Positions 25,727-34,616 of a stretch of DNA of 64,000 bases are shown piece after piece (within the stretch, counting starts at the first letter, position 1; each line of letters opens with the position of its first letter). The DNA comes from an uncultured Eubacteriales bacterium (GTDB taxonomy: Bacteria; Bacillota; Clostridia; Lachnospirales; Lachnospiraceae): assembly GCA_949292795.1 (NCBI GenBank), contig CASFBR010000085.1, positions 1-64,000 on the forward strand. The letters are read 5' to 3'. The position numbers and the translations under genes were made by a program. A model generated the notes under the pieces. The model saw only the letters and a program-made list of their open reading frames with translations, was not told the origin of the DNA and did no database searches.

Positions 25727-27073
25727 TTAATGCCGCTTTGCCAGTTCCTTTGAAATTTCATCCCAGGTTACGCCCCGGTCAGCCATAAGAACGATCATAT
25801 GATAGAGGAAGTCCGAGATTTCATACTTAAGCTCCGCCGCATCGGGATTTTTGGCGGCAATCACGATCTCCGTCGCTTCCTCGCCGACCTTTTTGAGAAT
25901 CTTGTCCAGTCCTTTATCAAACAGATAGTTTGTGTAAGAGCCTTCCTTCGGATGCTCCCTGCGGTCCTGCACCGTAGCCATGATCTCCTGAAGGATTGTC
26001 GCAGGATTCACATCATCATAGGCTTTCTTCACAAGATTTGTAAAGAAACAGCTCGCATTGCCGGTATGGCATGCTGCCCCGATCTGACGGACCTTTGCCA
26101 GGATCGTATCATTGTCACAGTCAATATCCAAAGACCGGACAAACTGGTAATGTCCGGACGTTTCGCCCTTTTTCCATAAACACTGCCGGCTGCGGCTGTA
26201 ATACGTCATACGGCCGCTGCGCAGCGTGTCTTCGTAGGCTTCACGGTTCATATAGGCTAACATCAGTACTTTTCCGGACTTATAATCCTGGACAATAACC
26301 GGGATAAGCCCATCGCTGTTAAGCTTAAACTGATCAAAGGGCACTGCGCTCTCAAAAATTGCAGCGGCGATGCCGCCTTGCGCAAGCGCCTGCTTTAAGC
26401 CGTTAAAGTCTCTGAAGCCCGCCCCGAAAGCGCCTTCAAAGCCGTCAGGCACGGATTCATTTTCCAAAGCCGTAAGCGTATCCATATCCATCCATGTCAC
26501 CGCGGACACGGCTGTGTCCCCAAGCAGGCTCACAAGCTTTTGGACGGAAGCTGCCGTGCCCGGACATGCGATCACATCCAGTTTCTTTTCGCAAATCACC
26601 TGGGCATAATAGGACTGTCCATCCTCATCCAAAAGCCACCGGCGGCAGCCGGTTGTATCGGTCAATTTGGCGAACCCTTCCGGCTCCGGCCACTGAGCCT
26701 TTGGTGTATTTAGAAAGGTTCCGATCACATTTTCCGCATCAAAACGTGCCACACCTTCCTTAAGTGCCGCCAGCTGCCCGCCTTCCAGAGGATTCATCAC
26801 CACCCCGGCCGCCCCGGCATAGATGATCTTTTTAATATCCTCAAAACGGCAAAAAACCTGATGCACAAGCAGAGGAATATCCGTCACACCGCTCATCTGG
26901 GACAAAAGACGGATCAGCGCGTCCTCCCGGTCGCTCTCAAAGGGCTGTCCGTCCCACAAAAGGACCCCGTCTGCCCCTCCGGCTTCGAGATTTTGTACCG
27001 TTTTTAAATATTTTCCGGCATCGGATTCATTCCCCTGAAGGATCACCGCCGGTATAAGCATTTTCATTTTCAT
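25727..27073 (-). CDS. hisIE: HisF-like domain fused to HisI and HisE
   Basis: The 448-residue protein has three parts. Residues 1-215 resemble a HisA/HisF barrel but lack its catalytic motifs: the first strand reads PAVILQG, and LLWDGQ and LLVHQ stand where HisF has Asp-rich and Gly-rich phosphate sites. Residues 230-325 are HisI (phosphoribosyl-AMP cyclohydrolase), with [16 protein letters not shown] and the metal site CDNDT...CHTG. Residues 345-448 are HisE (phosphoribosyl-ATP pyrophosphatase), with [15 protein letters not shown]. The start at MKMKML has AAGGAA nine bases upstream and overlaps hisA by 47 bases. HisI and HisE activity is secure; a role for the first domain is not. Confidence 0.9.
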   Translation of the reverse strand: MKMKMLIPAVILQGNESDAGKYLKTVQNLEAGGADGVLLWDGQPFESDREDALIRLLSQMSGVTDIPLLVHQVFCRFEDIKKIIYAGAAGVVMNPLEGGQLAALKEGVARFDAENVIGTFLNTPKAQWPEPEGFAKLTDTTGCRRWLLDEDGQSYYAQVICEKKLDVIACPGTAASVQKLVSLLGDTAVSAVTWMDMDTLTALENESVPDGFEGAFGAGFRDFNGLKQALAQGGIAAAIFESAVPFDQFKLNSDGLIPVIVQDYKSGKVLMLAYMNREAYEDTLRSGRMTYYSRSRQCLWKKGETSGHYQFVRSLDIDCDNDTILAKVRQIGAACHTGNASCFFTNLVKKAYDDVNPATILQEIMATVQDRREHPKEGSYTNYLFDKGLDKILKKVGEEATEIVIAAKNPDAAELKYEISDFLYHMIVLMADRGVTWDEISKELAKRH

Positions 27074-27803
27074 TGCGTGCCATTCCTTTTTCAAAAATAT
27101 TAATTGCTTCCCGAAGGTCAATGCTGCCGCTGTAAAGCGAGGACGCGATGATCGCACCGGAAACATTCAGCTTTCCCACCGCCTCAAGGTCGTCAAGGCA
27201 GCGGATGCCGCCGGCATAGATCACATCCACGCCGGTGCGGGCCACCAGCTCTCTTGTATTTTCAATACTCGGCCCTTTATGCAGCGAAGAGCTTAAAATA
27301 TCGGTATAAATCACGGTCCGGACACCGCATCTTCCAAGTCCGTTCGTCAAAGCGATCGGGTTGTATTTGCTCAAAACCTCACGGCCTTCAATGGCCACCA
27401 TGCCGTTGACCGCATCGATACCGGTCACAAAATGCTCACAGCCAAATGAGGCGATACATTCCTCCACAAAACGGGCGCTTTTTACAGCCTCTGTTCCGCA
27501 GACAACGCGGCTGACGCCTGAATTTAGCATGTGATCCACATCTTTGATGGAACGGATGCCGCCGCCGGCCTGGATTGGAATGTTTACGGCCGCTGCGATC
27601 TCACGGATCAGCTCGTCATGGACCGGAAAGCCCATCATGGCGCCGTCCACATCAACGATATGTAACCAGGATGCCCCGGATTCCTCCCACAGCTTTGCAA
27701 GCTTCACCGGAGAGCTTGTAAATAGATTCTGCCGCTCTCCGGAGGCCGCCGCCGGATTAAAGCATTTTCCGTTTTTAATGTGAATGGTTGGATATAATTG
27801 CAT
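27027..27803 (-). CDS. hisA: HisA-like isomerase with His in place of the catalytic Asp8
   Basis: HisA isomerises ProFAR in histidine synthesis. The 258-residue barrel has [16 protein letters not shown] (phosphate site), [13 protein letters not shown] (the acid Asp near residue 130) and a second phosphate site at AGGIRCLDD. The first strand reads PTIHIKNG, where canonical HisA has PAIDL: the catalytic base Asp8 is His8. The loop after it is also unusual ([10 protein letters not shown]). Position in the operon argues it is still the functional HisA or a variant of it, but activity is not assured. It lies 15 bases after hisB. Confidence 0.8.
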   Translation of the reverse strand: MQLYPTIHIKNGKCFNPAAASGERQNLFTSSPVKLAKLWEESGASWLHIVDVDGAMMGFPVHDELIREIAAAVNIPIQAGGGIRSIKDVDHMLNSGVSRVVCGTEAVKSARFVEECIASFGCEHFVTGIDAVNGMVAIEGREVLSKYNPIALTNGLGRCGVRTVIYTDILSSSLHKGPSIENTRELVARTGVDVIYAGGIRCLDDLEAVGKLNVSGAIIASSLYSGSIDLREAINIFEKGMARNENENAYTGGDPSGE

Positions 27804-27818
27804 AAAATCAACCTTCCT

Positions 27819-28409
27819 TTATGATAGTGCTCCTTTTGTGGATAATACATCATGGATACGGGGGTCATAGCCGGTTGCCGCATCCAGTGCCTTGGCAAAG
27901 GCTTTAAAAATCCCCTCGATAATATGATGATTATTCTCACCGGAAAGTAATTTAATGTGCAGATTCATCCCGGCACTGTAAGCTACGGCATAGAAAAATT
28001 CCCGCACCATTTCCGTGTCAAAACTGCCGACGCGCTCTGCCGTCAATGTCACATCATAGCCAAACCATGGCCGTCCCGACAGATCCAATGCTGCCAGTAC
28101 AAGAACATCATCCATAGGTAAAATAAACGAACCATACCGGCAGATGCCCTTTTTATCGCCCAGGGCCTGCCGGATCGCTTCCCCCAGGACAATTCCTGTA
28201 TCTTCTATGGTATGGTGGCTGTCCACATGCAGGTCGCCCCTGACGGTCAAAGCCATATCAAAAAAACCATGCCGGCAAAAGCTGTTTAACATATGGTCAA
28301 AAAAACCGATACCGGTATTGACGGACGCCTTTCCAAAACCGTCAATAAGCAACGACAGCTCAATATCTGTTTCATTTGTTTTTCGATGGATTTGTGCACT
28401 CCGCTCCAT
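27819..28409 (-). CDS. hisB: imidazoleglycerol-phosphate dehydratase
   Basis: This 196-residue protein is the single-function HisB, with no phosphatase domain. It shows the Mn-binding motifs GFFDHMLNSFCRHG, DSHHTIEDTGI and NNHHIIEGIFKAFAKAL in order. GGAGG lies nine bases before the chosen ATG, which falls four bases after the hisD stop; the longer frame runs into hisD. It catalyses the sixth step of histidine synthesis. Confidence 0.95.
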   Translation of the reverse strand: MERSAQIHRKTNETDIELSLLIDGFGKASVNTGIGFFDHMLNSFCRHGFFDMALTVRGDLHVDSHHTIEDTGIVLGEAIRQALGDKKGICRYGSFILPMDDVLVLAALDLSGRPWFGYDVTLTAERVGSFDTEMVREFFYAVAYSAGMNLHIKLLSGENNHHIIEGIFKAFAKALDAATGYDPRIHDVLSTKGALS

Positions 28410-28413
28410 AAGC

Positions 28414-29709
28414 CTACGCCTCCTCAAAGCGTACACGGATCGAGTTGGCATGGGCAGTCAGCGATTCCGCCTGTGCAAAGCTCATAATATCATCCTTGGC
28501 TGCACTTAACGCTTCTCTTGAATAGTAAATAATGCTCGATTTCTTGACAAAATCGTCAACGCTAAGGGGCGAGAAAAATTTTGCGGTCCCGTTGGTCGGC
28601 AAAATATGGTTCGGCCCGGCATAGTAATCGCCTAAAGGCTCCGAACTGTTTTCACCCAAAAAGATTGCACCAGCATTTTTGATTTTTGTCATCACCTCAA
28701 AAGGATTGGCTGTCACGATCTCCAGATGCTCAGACGCAATGTCATTGGCAATATCTACGGCACTCTCCATAGAATCTGCCACCAGAATATAACCGTAATT
28801 TTCCAGAGATTTCTCTAAAATTTCCCGGCGGGACAGCCGGGCCACAAATGTGTCCACCCAGGACGATACCTGCGCAGCAAGCGCTTCGCTTGTTGTAACT
28901 AAGATCGCGCTGGCAAGCTCGTCATGCTCGGCCTGGGACAAAAGGTCGGCAGCCACATATTTTGGATTTGCAGTCTCGTCAGCGATCACAAGAATCTCGC
29001 TGGGCCCTGCGATCGAGTCAATGCTTACATGACCATACACGGCTTTTTTGGCCAGCGCCACATAAATATTGCCCGGGCCGACGATTTTATCCACCTTCGG
29101 GACAGAAGCTGTCCCGTAAGCCAGCGCCGCAATCGCCTGAGCACCTCCGGCTTTGTACACTTCCGTCGCTCCAGCTTCACATGCCGCTACAAGGGTGGTC
29201 GGGTTTACCTTACCGTCCTTTCCCGGAGGCGTAACCATCACAATACGCGGCACGCCGGCCACCTGTGCCGGAATCGTATTCATCAGCACTGAGGACGGAT
29301 AGGCTGCTTTTCCGCCCGGGACATAAATGCCCGCCGACCCCAGCGGTGTCACTCTCTGTCCAAGGATCGTGCCGTCCGGCGTCGTGTCAAACCAGCCATA
29401 GCGCTTCTGTTTTTCGTGGTAAGCGCGGATATTGGACATGGAACGGCGTATAACGCCTAAAAGCTCTTCATCGACAAGCTCATAGGCTTCCCTGATCTCC
29501 TCCGGAGTCACCCGGATATTTTCGGCATTTATATCGGCTTTGTCAAACCTTTTCGTATATTCAAACAGCGCCGCATCGCCCCGCTCCCGCACATCTGCCA
29601 CGATTTCGGCCACGGAAGCTTCGTAAGCGGTATAATTATTCGGACTTCTTTTGAGCAGGCCGTCCAGTACATCTCCGGCACTGCTTTTTGTCAAACGCAA
29701 CGTTCTCAT
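28414..29709 (-). CDS. hisD: histidinol dehydrogenase
   Basis: HisD performs the last two oxidations to histidine using NAD and zinc. The 431-residue length is normal. Motifs include GSAGIYVPGGKAAYPSS, VDKIVGPGNIYVALAKK, IAGPSEILVIAD with LLSQAEHD (zinc region), ASEHLEI and GPNHILPT. It follows hisG after 46 bases in the operon order hisZ-G-D-B-A-IE. Confidence 0.96.
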   Translation of the reverse strand: MRTLRLTKSSAGDVLDGLLKRSPNNYTAYEASVAEIVADVRERGDAALFEYTKRFDKADINAENIRVTPEEIREAYELVDEELLGVIRRSMSNIRAYHEKQKRYGWFDTTPDGTILGQRVTPLGSAGIYVPGGKAAYPSSVLMNTIPAQVAGVPRIVMVTPPGKDGKVNPTTLVAACEAGATEVYKAGGAQAIAALAYGTASVPKVDKIVGPGNIYVALAKKAVYGHVSIDSIAGPSEILVIADETANPKYVAADLLSQAEHDELASAILVTTSEALAAQVSSWVDTFVARLSRREILEKSLENYGYILVADSMESAVDIANDIASEHLEIVTANPFEVMTKIKNAGAIFLGENSSEPLGDYYAGPNHILPTNGTAKFFSPLSVDDFVKKSSIIYYSREALSAAKDDIMSFAQAESLTAHANSIRVRFEEA

Positions 29710-29755
29710 CTTGCTCCTCCTTATTTAAACATTATAGCAAACCGGCTTTAAAACT

Positions 29756-30406
29756 TCAATGTCGGTTTTCGGTGACCAGCGGCTTAATGCTGTACAGCAA
29801 ACGGGTAATGCGCTCGTTTTCCATCTTCATGCTGACCTGATTGACGACCATGCGCGCCGAGAGGGGGCACACCTCCTCCAGCACCTTAAGGCCGTTTTCT
29901 CTTAAGGTCGAGCCGGTTTCCACAATGTCCACGATCACCTCGGAAAGGCCGACGATCGGCGCCAGCTCCACAGAGCCGTTGAGCTTAATGATCTCGACGG
30001 TCTGATGCTTTTTATTGTAAAAATAATCTTTGGCAATATGCGGATATTTGGAAGCGACCCGAATCAGCTCCTGATGCAAAAGGCGTTCTCTTGCGCTTTC
30101 CGGCCCGCACACACACATCCGGCACCGGCCAAAGCCAAGGTCCATCACCTCGTACAGCCGGCGGCCTTCCTCAAGGATCGTATCTTTGCCGACAATGCCG
30201 ATGTCTGCTGCCCCGTACTCCACATACGTTGGCACATCGCTGGCTTTTGCCAGAAACATTTTGATCTTTTGTTCTTCATTGACAAAAATCAGCTTCCGCG
30301 TATTGGGGTCCTTCATTTCGTCCATTGTAATGCCGATCTTTTCAAAAAGCTCCAGAGACTTCTTCGCCAGACGTCCTTTTGCCAGGGCAAAGGTTAAGTA
30401 TTTCAT
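29756..30406 (-). CDS. hisG: ATP phosphoribosyltransferase, short form
   Basis: HisG catalyses the first, feedback-regulated step of histidine synthesis. At 216 residues it is the short form, which lacks the regulatory domain and needs HisZ; hisZ is directly upstream and overlaps by ATGA. Motifs include [33 protein letters not shown] and [20 protein letters not shown], the last being the PRPP loop. Confidence 0.95.
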   Translation of the reverse strand: MKYLTFALAKGRLAKKSLELFEKIGITMDEMKDPNTRKLIFVNEEQKIKMFLAKASDVPTYVEYGAADIGIVGKDTILEEGRRLYEVMDLGFGRCRMCVCGPESARERLLHQELIRVASKYPHIAKDYFYNKKHQTVEIIKLNGSVELAPIVGLSEVIVDIVETGSTLRENGLKVLEEVCPLSARMVVNQVSMKMENERITRLLYSIKPLVTENRH

Positions 30407-31593
30407 GCCTCATCCACCTCCGTAACCTTTAATATCCGATGGCGCCGGCCATAGCTGATATAATCGTCCATAGACATCCCGTCAGCCTTTTGCATCATCG
30501 TTACAAACGTCCCCTGAGCACGCAGCTTCCGGGCCTGCTTTATGGCTGCTGCAAAGCTTTCCGGCCGGTATACAAGCATCACGGCATCATCGTTTAGGGG
30601 GATCGGTATCTCCTGGCGGCTTAAGGCAGCCATTAACTGATCGACTACGAGGGCAAAGCCCACCGCCGGCGCGTTTTTCCCAAACTGGCCCACAAGATGA
30701 TCATAGCGGCCGCCCTTAACGATCGCATCGCCGGTACCGTAGGTATAGCCCCGAAAGATCACGCCTGTATAATAATCATAGGTTGTAAGCATCCCGAGAT
30801 CAAAGGTCACATAGTCCTCATATCCGTAAGCTTTGACAACATCGTAAATGCGCTCCAGACGGCCAAGGGCATCAAGCGCCCGGGCATCGCCGGTCAGGGC
30901 GCGGACCTTTTCAAAAATCTCCCATGAACCGGAAAGGTCCGGCAGCTTCATGAGGATATTTTTAAGCTCGCGGCTCATCTTTTTTTCTTCAATCAGATTT
31001 TCAATACCAAAAAAGTTTTTATTTTCAATGAGCGACTTTAAAAGCGCCTCGTCCGCCGTGTCCAATCCGGCCTGTGCCATCAGTGCTCTGAAAAAACCGG
31101 CATGGCCGATGTCCATCACAAACCTGGTCAGCCCTGAGGCCATCAAAAGCTCTATGGAAAGAGCGATCAGCTCGCCGTCCGCTTCCGCACTGTCATTGCC
31201 GATAAACTCAGCCCCCATCTGGGTGGACTCCTTCATAAGCCCCTGGTAGCTGGAATTATTTATAAATACATGTCCTGCATAGCAAAAACGCAAAGGCAGC
31301 CGCTCATCTTTATAATATTTGGCTGCTGCCCGGGCAATGGACGGCGTTATATCCGGCCGCAGAACGAGGGTATTGCCCTCCCGGTCAAAAAACTTATACA
31401 TTTCCCGGGATTTGACCGTTCCGCGCTCGCCGTTAAAAATATCAAAAAATTCAAAAGCCGGGGTTTCAATGCGTTCATAGCCATAGCCTGAAAAAACCTG
31501 GGACAGCTTTTCCTGAAGCCGGACCTTGCGGGCACATTCATCCCCGTAAATATCCCGAACGCCCTCCGGCGTATGAAGTAAAATATCCCTCAT
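30403..31593 (-). CDS. hisZ: ATP phosphoribosyltransferase regulatory subunit
   Basis: HisZ is a catalytically inactive homologue of histidyl-tRNA synthetase that assembles with short HisG. The 396-residue protein starts with [15 protein letters not shown] and keeps class II motif 2-like FRYCYAGHVF in the form [12 protein letters not shown], with [14 protein letters not shown] further on. It lacks the C-terminal anticodon domain of true HisRS. I choose the second ATG because AAGGGAG lies ten bases upstream. As the first gene of the his operon it follows a perfect sigma-A promoter. Confidence 0.93.
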   Translation of the reverse strand: MRDILLHTPEGVRDIYGDECARKVRLQEKLSQVFSGYGYERIETPAFEFFDIFNGERGTVKSREMYKFFDREGNTLVLRPDITPSIARAAAKYYKDERLPLRFCYAGHVFINNSSYQGLMKESTQMGAEFIGNDSAEADGELIALSIELLMASGLTRFVMDIGHAGFFRALMAQAGLDTADEALLKSLIENKNFFGIENLIEEKKMSRELKNILMKLPDLSGSWEIFEKVRALTGDARALDALGRLERIYDVVKAYGYEDYVTFDLGMLTTYDYYTGVIFRGYTYGTGDAIVKGGRYDHLVGQFGKNAPAVGFALVVDQLMAALSRQEIPIPLNDDAVMLVYRPESFAAAIKQARKLRAQGTFVTMMQKADGMSMDDYISYGRRHRILKVTEVDEA

Positions 31594-31661
31594 ATTTAAA
31601 CTCCCTTCTGTCTCTGCCATTGCTTTATTGTGGTAAATCGATAATTCGCTAATGTGTGAAT

Positions 31662-31690
31662 ATTATACACAGCAGCCCCAATTTTGTCAA
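31662..31690 (-). promoter_or_regulatory. promoter of the his operon
   Basis: A perfect TTGACA and a perfect TATAAT are separated by 17 bases. The leader before hisZ is about 60 bases and holds no visible T-box or long hairpin. The -35 box lies just before the recU stop. Confidence 0.85.
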
Positions 31691-31694
31691 GCCT

Positions 31695-32237
31695 TTACGG
31701 CTGCGTATCGCCCCGCTGGTCAAGGTCTTTTTGCAGGCATGTGAGATATTGCAGATAATAGCCCTTCACCGGAATGACAAAGGCCGGGTCCAGCTCATCA
31801 AAGCGAACGCTTTTGGCCCGTCCGGTTTTTGAACGGTTCCAGAATTTTACAAGCTCCTTAAAACGCATATAATAATAGGTATTGTTGATTCCGAAATAGA
31901 TGAGAAGAAACGCGATCCCCCCCTGGCGCTCAAAGTCCTCCATGAAAACGATCTGGTGCTCATGGACATTGGCCATAGGGAAAGCGGCTGCCTGACATTC
32001 CTTCGCGTCAAAGCAGACCGGGATTCCCTGAACAGCCCCGATATAGTCCACCGTGGAGCGCTGTTCAAAATAGGCAAGCGTAATATGGCGGTGTTCTTTA
32101 TCAATGTTGATCGGTTTGATCGGTGTAGGGATTTTCTGAATGAGCGCCAGCCCGCCCTGGCGGTAACGCTCATTGGTCAGATTGACCATTTCCTCAAGTC
32201 CGGAGCCTCTAAGCCCTCTTGAATTCCAGGTTGCCAT
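31695..32237 (-). CDS. recU: Holliday junction resolvase RecU
   Basis: RecU cleaves Holliday junctions during recombination and segregation in Firmicutes. The 180-residue protein has NSRGLRGSGLEEMVNLTNERY at the start and the nuclease core TVDYIGAVQGIPVCFDAKE (Asp and Glu-x-Lys ligands of the PD-(D/E)xK fold). The C-terminal half is rich in aromatic residues, as usual. Its start lies inside the 3' end of the pseudouridine synthase gene (29-base overlap). The usual partner, a penicillin-binding protein gene, is not adjacent. Confidence 0.93.
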   Translation of the reverse strand: MATWNSRGLRGSGLEEMVNLTNERYRQGGLALIQKIPTPIKPINIDKEHRHITLAYFEQRSTVDYIGAVQGIPVCFDAKECQAAAFPMANVHEHQIVFMEDFERQGGIAFLLIYFGINNTYYYMRFKELVKFWNRSKTGRAKSVRFDELDPAFVIPVKGYYLQYLTCLQKDLDQRGDTQP

Positions 32238-33216
32238 GGCAATCCACCTTATCTGTAATCATTTCCTGCCGGAGGATGCAGGCAAACAGCGGCGGAAGCG
32301 GCGCCCTGAAGGACATCCCCGAAATATCCAAAAGCCGCAGTGTATCCTCTGGCATTGTCATTTGTATACAATGAAGAAGCTGATATTTTAAATGGTATTT
32401 ACTGTAAAAATAACGGTTGACCCCGGCATTTCCATATTTACCGTCGCCCACAATGGGATGACCTGTGGATGAGAGGTGGGCACGAATCTGGTGGGAGCGT
32501 CCGGTGATAAGCTCTACCCACAAAAGCGTAAATCCGCTGCCGGACGCCAGCGGCTCGTAGACCGTTTCAATGAAATCGCTGCCGGAGCTTTTTTCCTGCG
32601 TAACAACAACTTTATTCTGCGCCCTGTCCTTGGTCAGATACCCGCGGATTCTGGCCGGTTTTTCCACACGGCCGCACACAAGCGCGCAATAATACTTTTT
32701 CACGCGATGGTCACGGATCAGGCTGGACATGTCCTGAAGTCCCGCAAGTGTTTTTCCGGCGATGAGCACACCGCTTGTATTTCGGTCAAGCCGGTGGCAG
32801 ACCGATGGCCGGAAGCTTTTAAAATCATCCGGGGCCGCCTCCTTTGTACGCAGCATGTATGACACAATTTCCTCGTTGACCGAAACATCGTCCGGCGCCG
32901 CCTTTTGAGAAAGCGCTCCCACGGCTTTATTGATCACGAGAATATCTTTATTTTCAAATAAAATATCCAGATGGTCGGCTACAAGCTCCAGCTCTCTTTT
33001 GGAAAACTTTTCAATCGTTTCATCGGACAGCCACAGCCGGATTTCATCGCCCACGGAAAGCTTTTCGCTGCCGTCCGCCTTTTTATTATTTAAAGTGATA
33101 TTTTTTTTGCGAAGCATTTTATAAACAAAGCTTTTCGGTGCCTTGTAAAGCAGCTTAAAAAGCAGCTTGTCCAGGCGCTGGCCGGCTTCATTTGGCGTTA
33201 CACTGCGCATCTGCAT
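32209..33216 (-). CDS. RluA/RluD-type pseudouridine synthase
   Basis: This 335-residue enzyme converts uridine to pseudouridine in RNA. An S4 RNA-binding domain (residues 8-70) is followed by the RluA-type catalytic domain with VCHRLDRNTSGVLIAGK; the Asp is the nucleophile. RSHQIRAHLSSTGHPIVGD is the second conserved motif. The target (rRNA or tRNA site) cannot be told from the sequence, so no symbol is given. Either of two in-frame ATGs could start the protein; AAGGAG lies about 12 bases before the first. Confidence 0.92.
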   Translation of the reverse strand: MQMRSVTPNEAGQRLDKLLFKLLYKAPKSFVYKMLRKKNITLNNKKADGSEKLSVGDEIRLWLSDETIEKFSKRELELVADHLDILFENKDILVINKAVGALSQKAAPDDVSVNEEIVSYMLRTKEAAPDDFKSFRPSVCHRLDRNTSGVLIAGKTLAGLQDMSSLIRDHRVKKYYCALVCGRVEKPARIRGYLTKDRAQNKVVVTQEKSSGSDFIETVYEPLASGSGFTLLWVELITGRSHQIRAHLSSTGHPIVGDGKYGNAGVNRYFYSKYHLKYQLLHCIQMTMPEDTLRLLDISGMSFRAPLPPLFACILRQEMITDKVDCHGNLEFKRA

Positions 33217-33250
33217 AAAGCTTCATGTCTCCTTCTATTTATACTGCCCG

Positions 33251-33853
33251 TTAGACTGCCCGGCTTAAAAGCTCCTTCATGAGTGTTTCTTCCGTTTTTC
33301 CGGGTTTGCTTTGGGAAACCGACAGCTTTTTTACCAGGGCATAAAATTTATTAAAATCCGTATAAACGCTGACAGAGCCTTCGGCCTGAGCAGCCTTTTT
33401 TATCTCAGTGAGATATTCCCTTATCTTTTCCGGGGATGTTTTTTGTTTCGGCACATAGGCCAGAACCGTGCCGCCGTGAAGAACGGCGATATTCACGGCC
33501 ATCGAGCCTTCATAGCGGGTCAGCACAATATCGGCCAGCACAAGGCTGTTTTTCCCCGCAAGCTCCATGATCTGATCATACTCCTTACGGCTCCCGGTGT
33601 GGTAGCGGGCCACAACGATCCAGCCGATGAGTGTCTTGGCGGCAGGCAGCACAAGGACCATGCCAATCACGGTCACCGAGTTCATGCGTGTTCCCGCGGC
33701 AATCCAGCCGCCGGTGATTACCGCCGCGATAATGACGGCCCAGATGATGACCTTGATCATCTGGCGTTTTTTGTAAGCGCTGATATAACCATAATCTCCG
33801 GGAAGCAGCGCCGGACGCCCGGTCTTTTTTAAACGCTTCGGCATGTCTTTCAT
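33251..33853 (-). CDS. uncharacterised membrane protein
   Basis: I do not recognise this 200-residue protein. It has a basic N-terminus, two membrane helices (about residues 33-52 and 60-82) and a soluble C-terminal domain with a predicted alpha/beta pattern (SLVLADIVLTRYEGSMAVNI, then SVSVYTDFNKFYALVKKL). The start overlaps the SDR gene stop by ATGA, so the two are translationally coupled. Similar proteins occur in Lachnospiraceae genomes next to RNA-modification genes, as far as I recall; no function is known. Confidence 0.75.
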   Translation of the reverse strand: MKDMPKRLKKTGRPALLPGDYGYISAYKKRQMIKVIIWAVIIAAVITGGWIAAGTRMNSVTVIGMVLVLPAAKTLIGWIVVARYHTGSRKEYDQIMELAGKNSLVLADIVLTRYEGSMAVNIAVLHGGTVLAYVPKQKTSPEKIREYLTEIKKAAQAEGSVSVYTDFNKFYALVKKLSVSQSKPGKTEETLMKELLSRAV

Positions 33854-34611
33854 AAAAACATCCCCATCACTTTAAGGATCAGCCGGTGCGGCAGCACCCG
33901 TGCGGCTGCCCGAAAGCCCTTCATGGGCAGGCCATAGACAGAAACAGGCTTTTTCGCCATAGCATCCCGCCATGCATGACGCACAACCTTTTTCGGGTCT
34001 GCCATAAACATCAGTTTTATTGCAGAAAGTGCCGCGCCCTCACCGCAATGGTCAAAAAATTCTGTCTTCACCGGCCCCGGGCAAACAGTCGTCACAAATA
34101 CACGCGATTTTTTCAGTTCTGCGCCAAGGCTTTGCCCATAGCTTAAAACAAAGGCCTTCGTCGCCGCGTAAATGCCAAAGCCCGGCTGAGGGGCAAAGGC
34201 TGCGCTGCTGCCAAACAAAAGGATGCGCCCGCCTGAAACCATGTACGGCAGTGACATCTGTACCAGCGCCGTCAGCGCCCGCACATTGACATCGATCATC
34301 CCGAGGGCATCGCCCATGGAGAGGCCGCTGTTTTTTCCGTATTTTCCAAATCCGGCAGCCGCCGCCAGCACAAAAATATGCGGCTTTTTTGCATCTATGG
34401 CCGCTTTCAGCCGGTAAAGGTTCGCCTCATCTGCCAGGTCCATATCAAAAATCCGCAGAGGACGGTGCACCTGAAATTGCAGCCTGCACAGCCGTTCCTT
34501 ACGACGGGCGATCACCCATATCTCATCGAGCATCGGGCATTTCTGGTCAATTTTTTTGACAAGCTCTGCCCCCATCCCGGAGGAGGCGCCGCTGACCACA
34601 GCAATCTTCAT
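33850..34611 (-). CDS. short-chain dehydrogenase/reductase
   Basis: This 253-residue protein is a classical SDR enzyme. The NAD(P) site is VVSGASSGMGAELV at the N-terminus, a NAG-like turn is replaced by LAAAAGFGKYG, and the catalytic Tyr-x-x-x-Lys is GIYAATKAFVL, with a Ser in LFGSSAAF. CPGPVKTEF after the active site fits the family. The ATG at MKIAVV is preferred because AAAGG lies nine bases before it. The substrate is unknown. Confidence 0.88.
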   Translation of the reverse strand: MKIAVVSGASSGMGAELVKKIDQKCPMLDEIWVIARRKERLCRLQFQVHRPLRIFDMDLADEANLYRLKAAIDAKKPHIFVLAAAAGFGKYGKNSGLSMGDALGMIDVNVRALTALVQMSLPYMVSGGRILLFGSSAAFAPQPGFGIYAATKAFVLSYGQSLGAELKKSRVFVTTVCPGPVKTEFFDHCGEGAALSAIKLMFMADPKKVVRHAWRDAMAKKPVSVYGLPMKGFRAAARVLPHRLILKVMGMFL

Positions 34612-34616
34612 ATCCA

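Noticed and set aside
33311..33832. 173-residue open frame on the plus strand
   Set aside because: Antisense to the uncharacterised membrane protein gene, which has translational coupling to its neighbour; the frame is rich in His and Asp as expected for a shadow.
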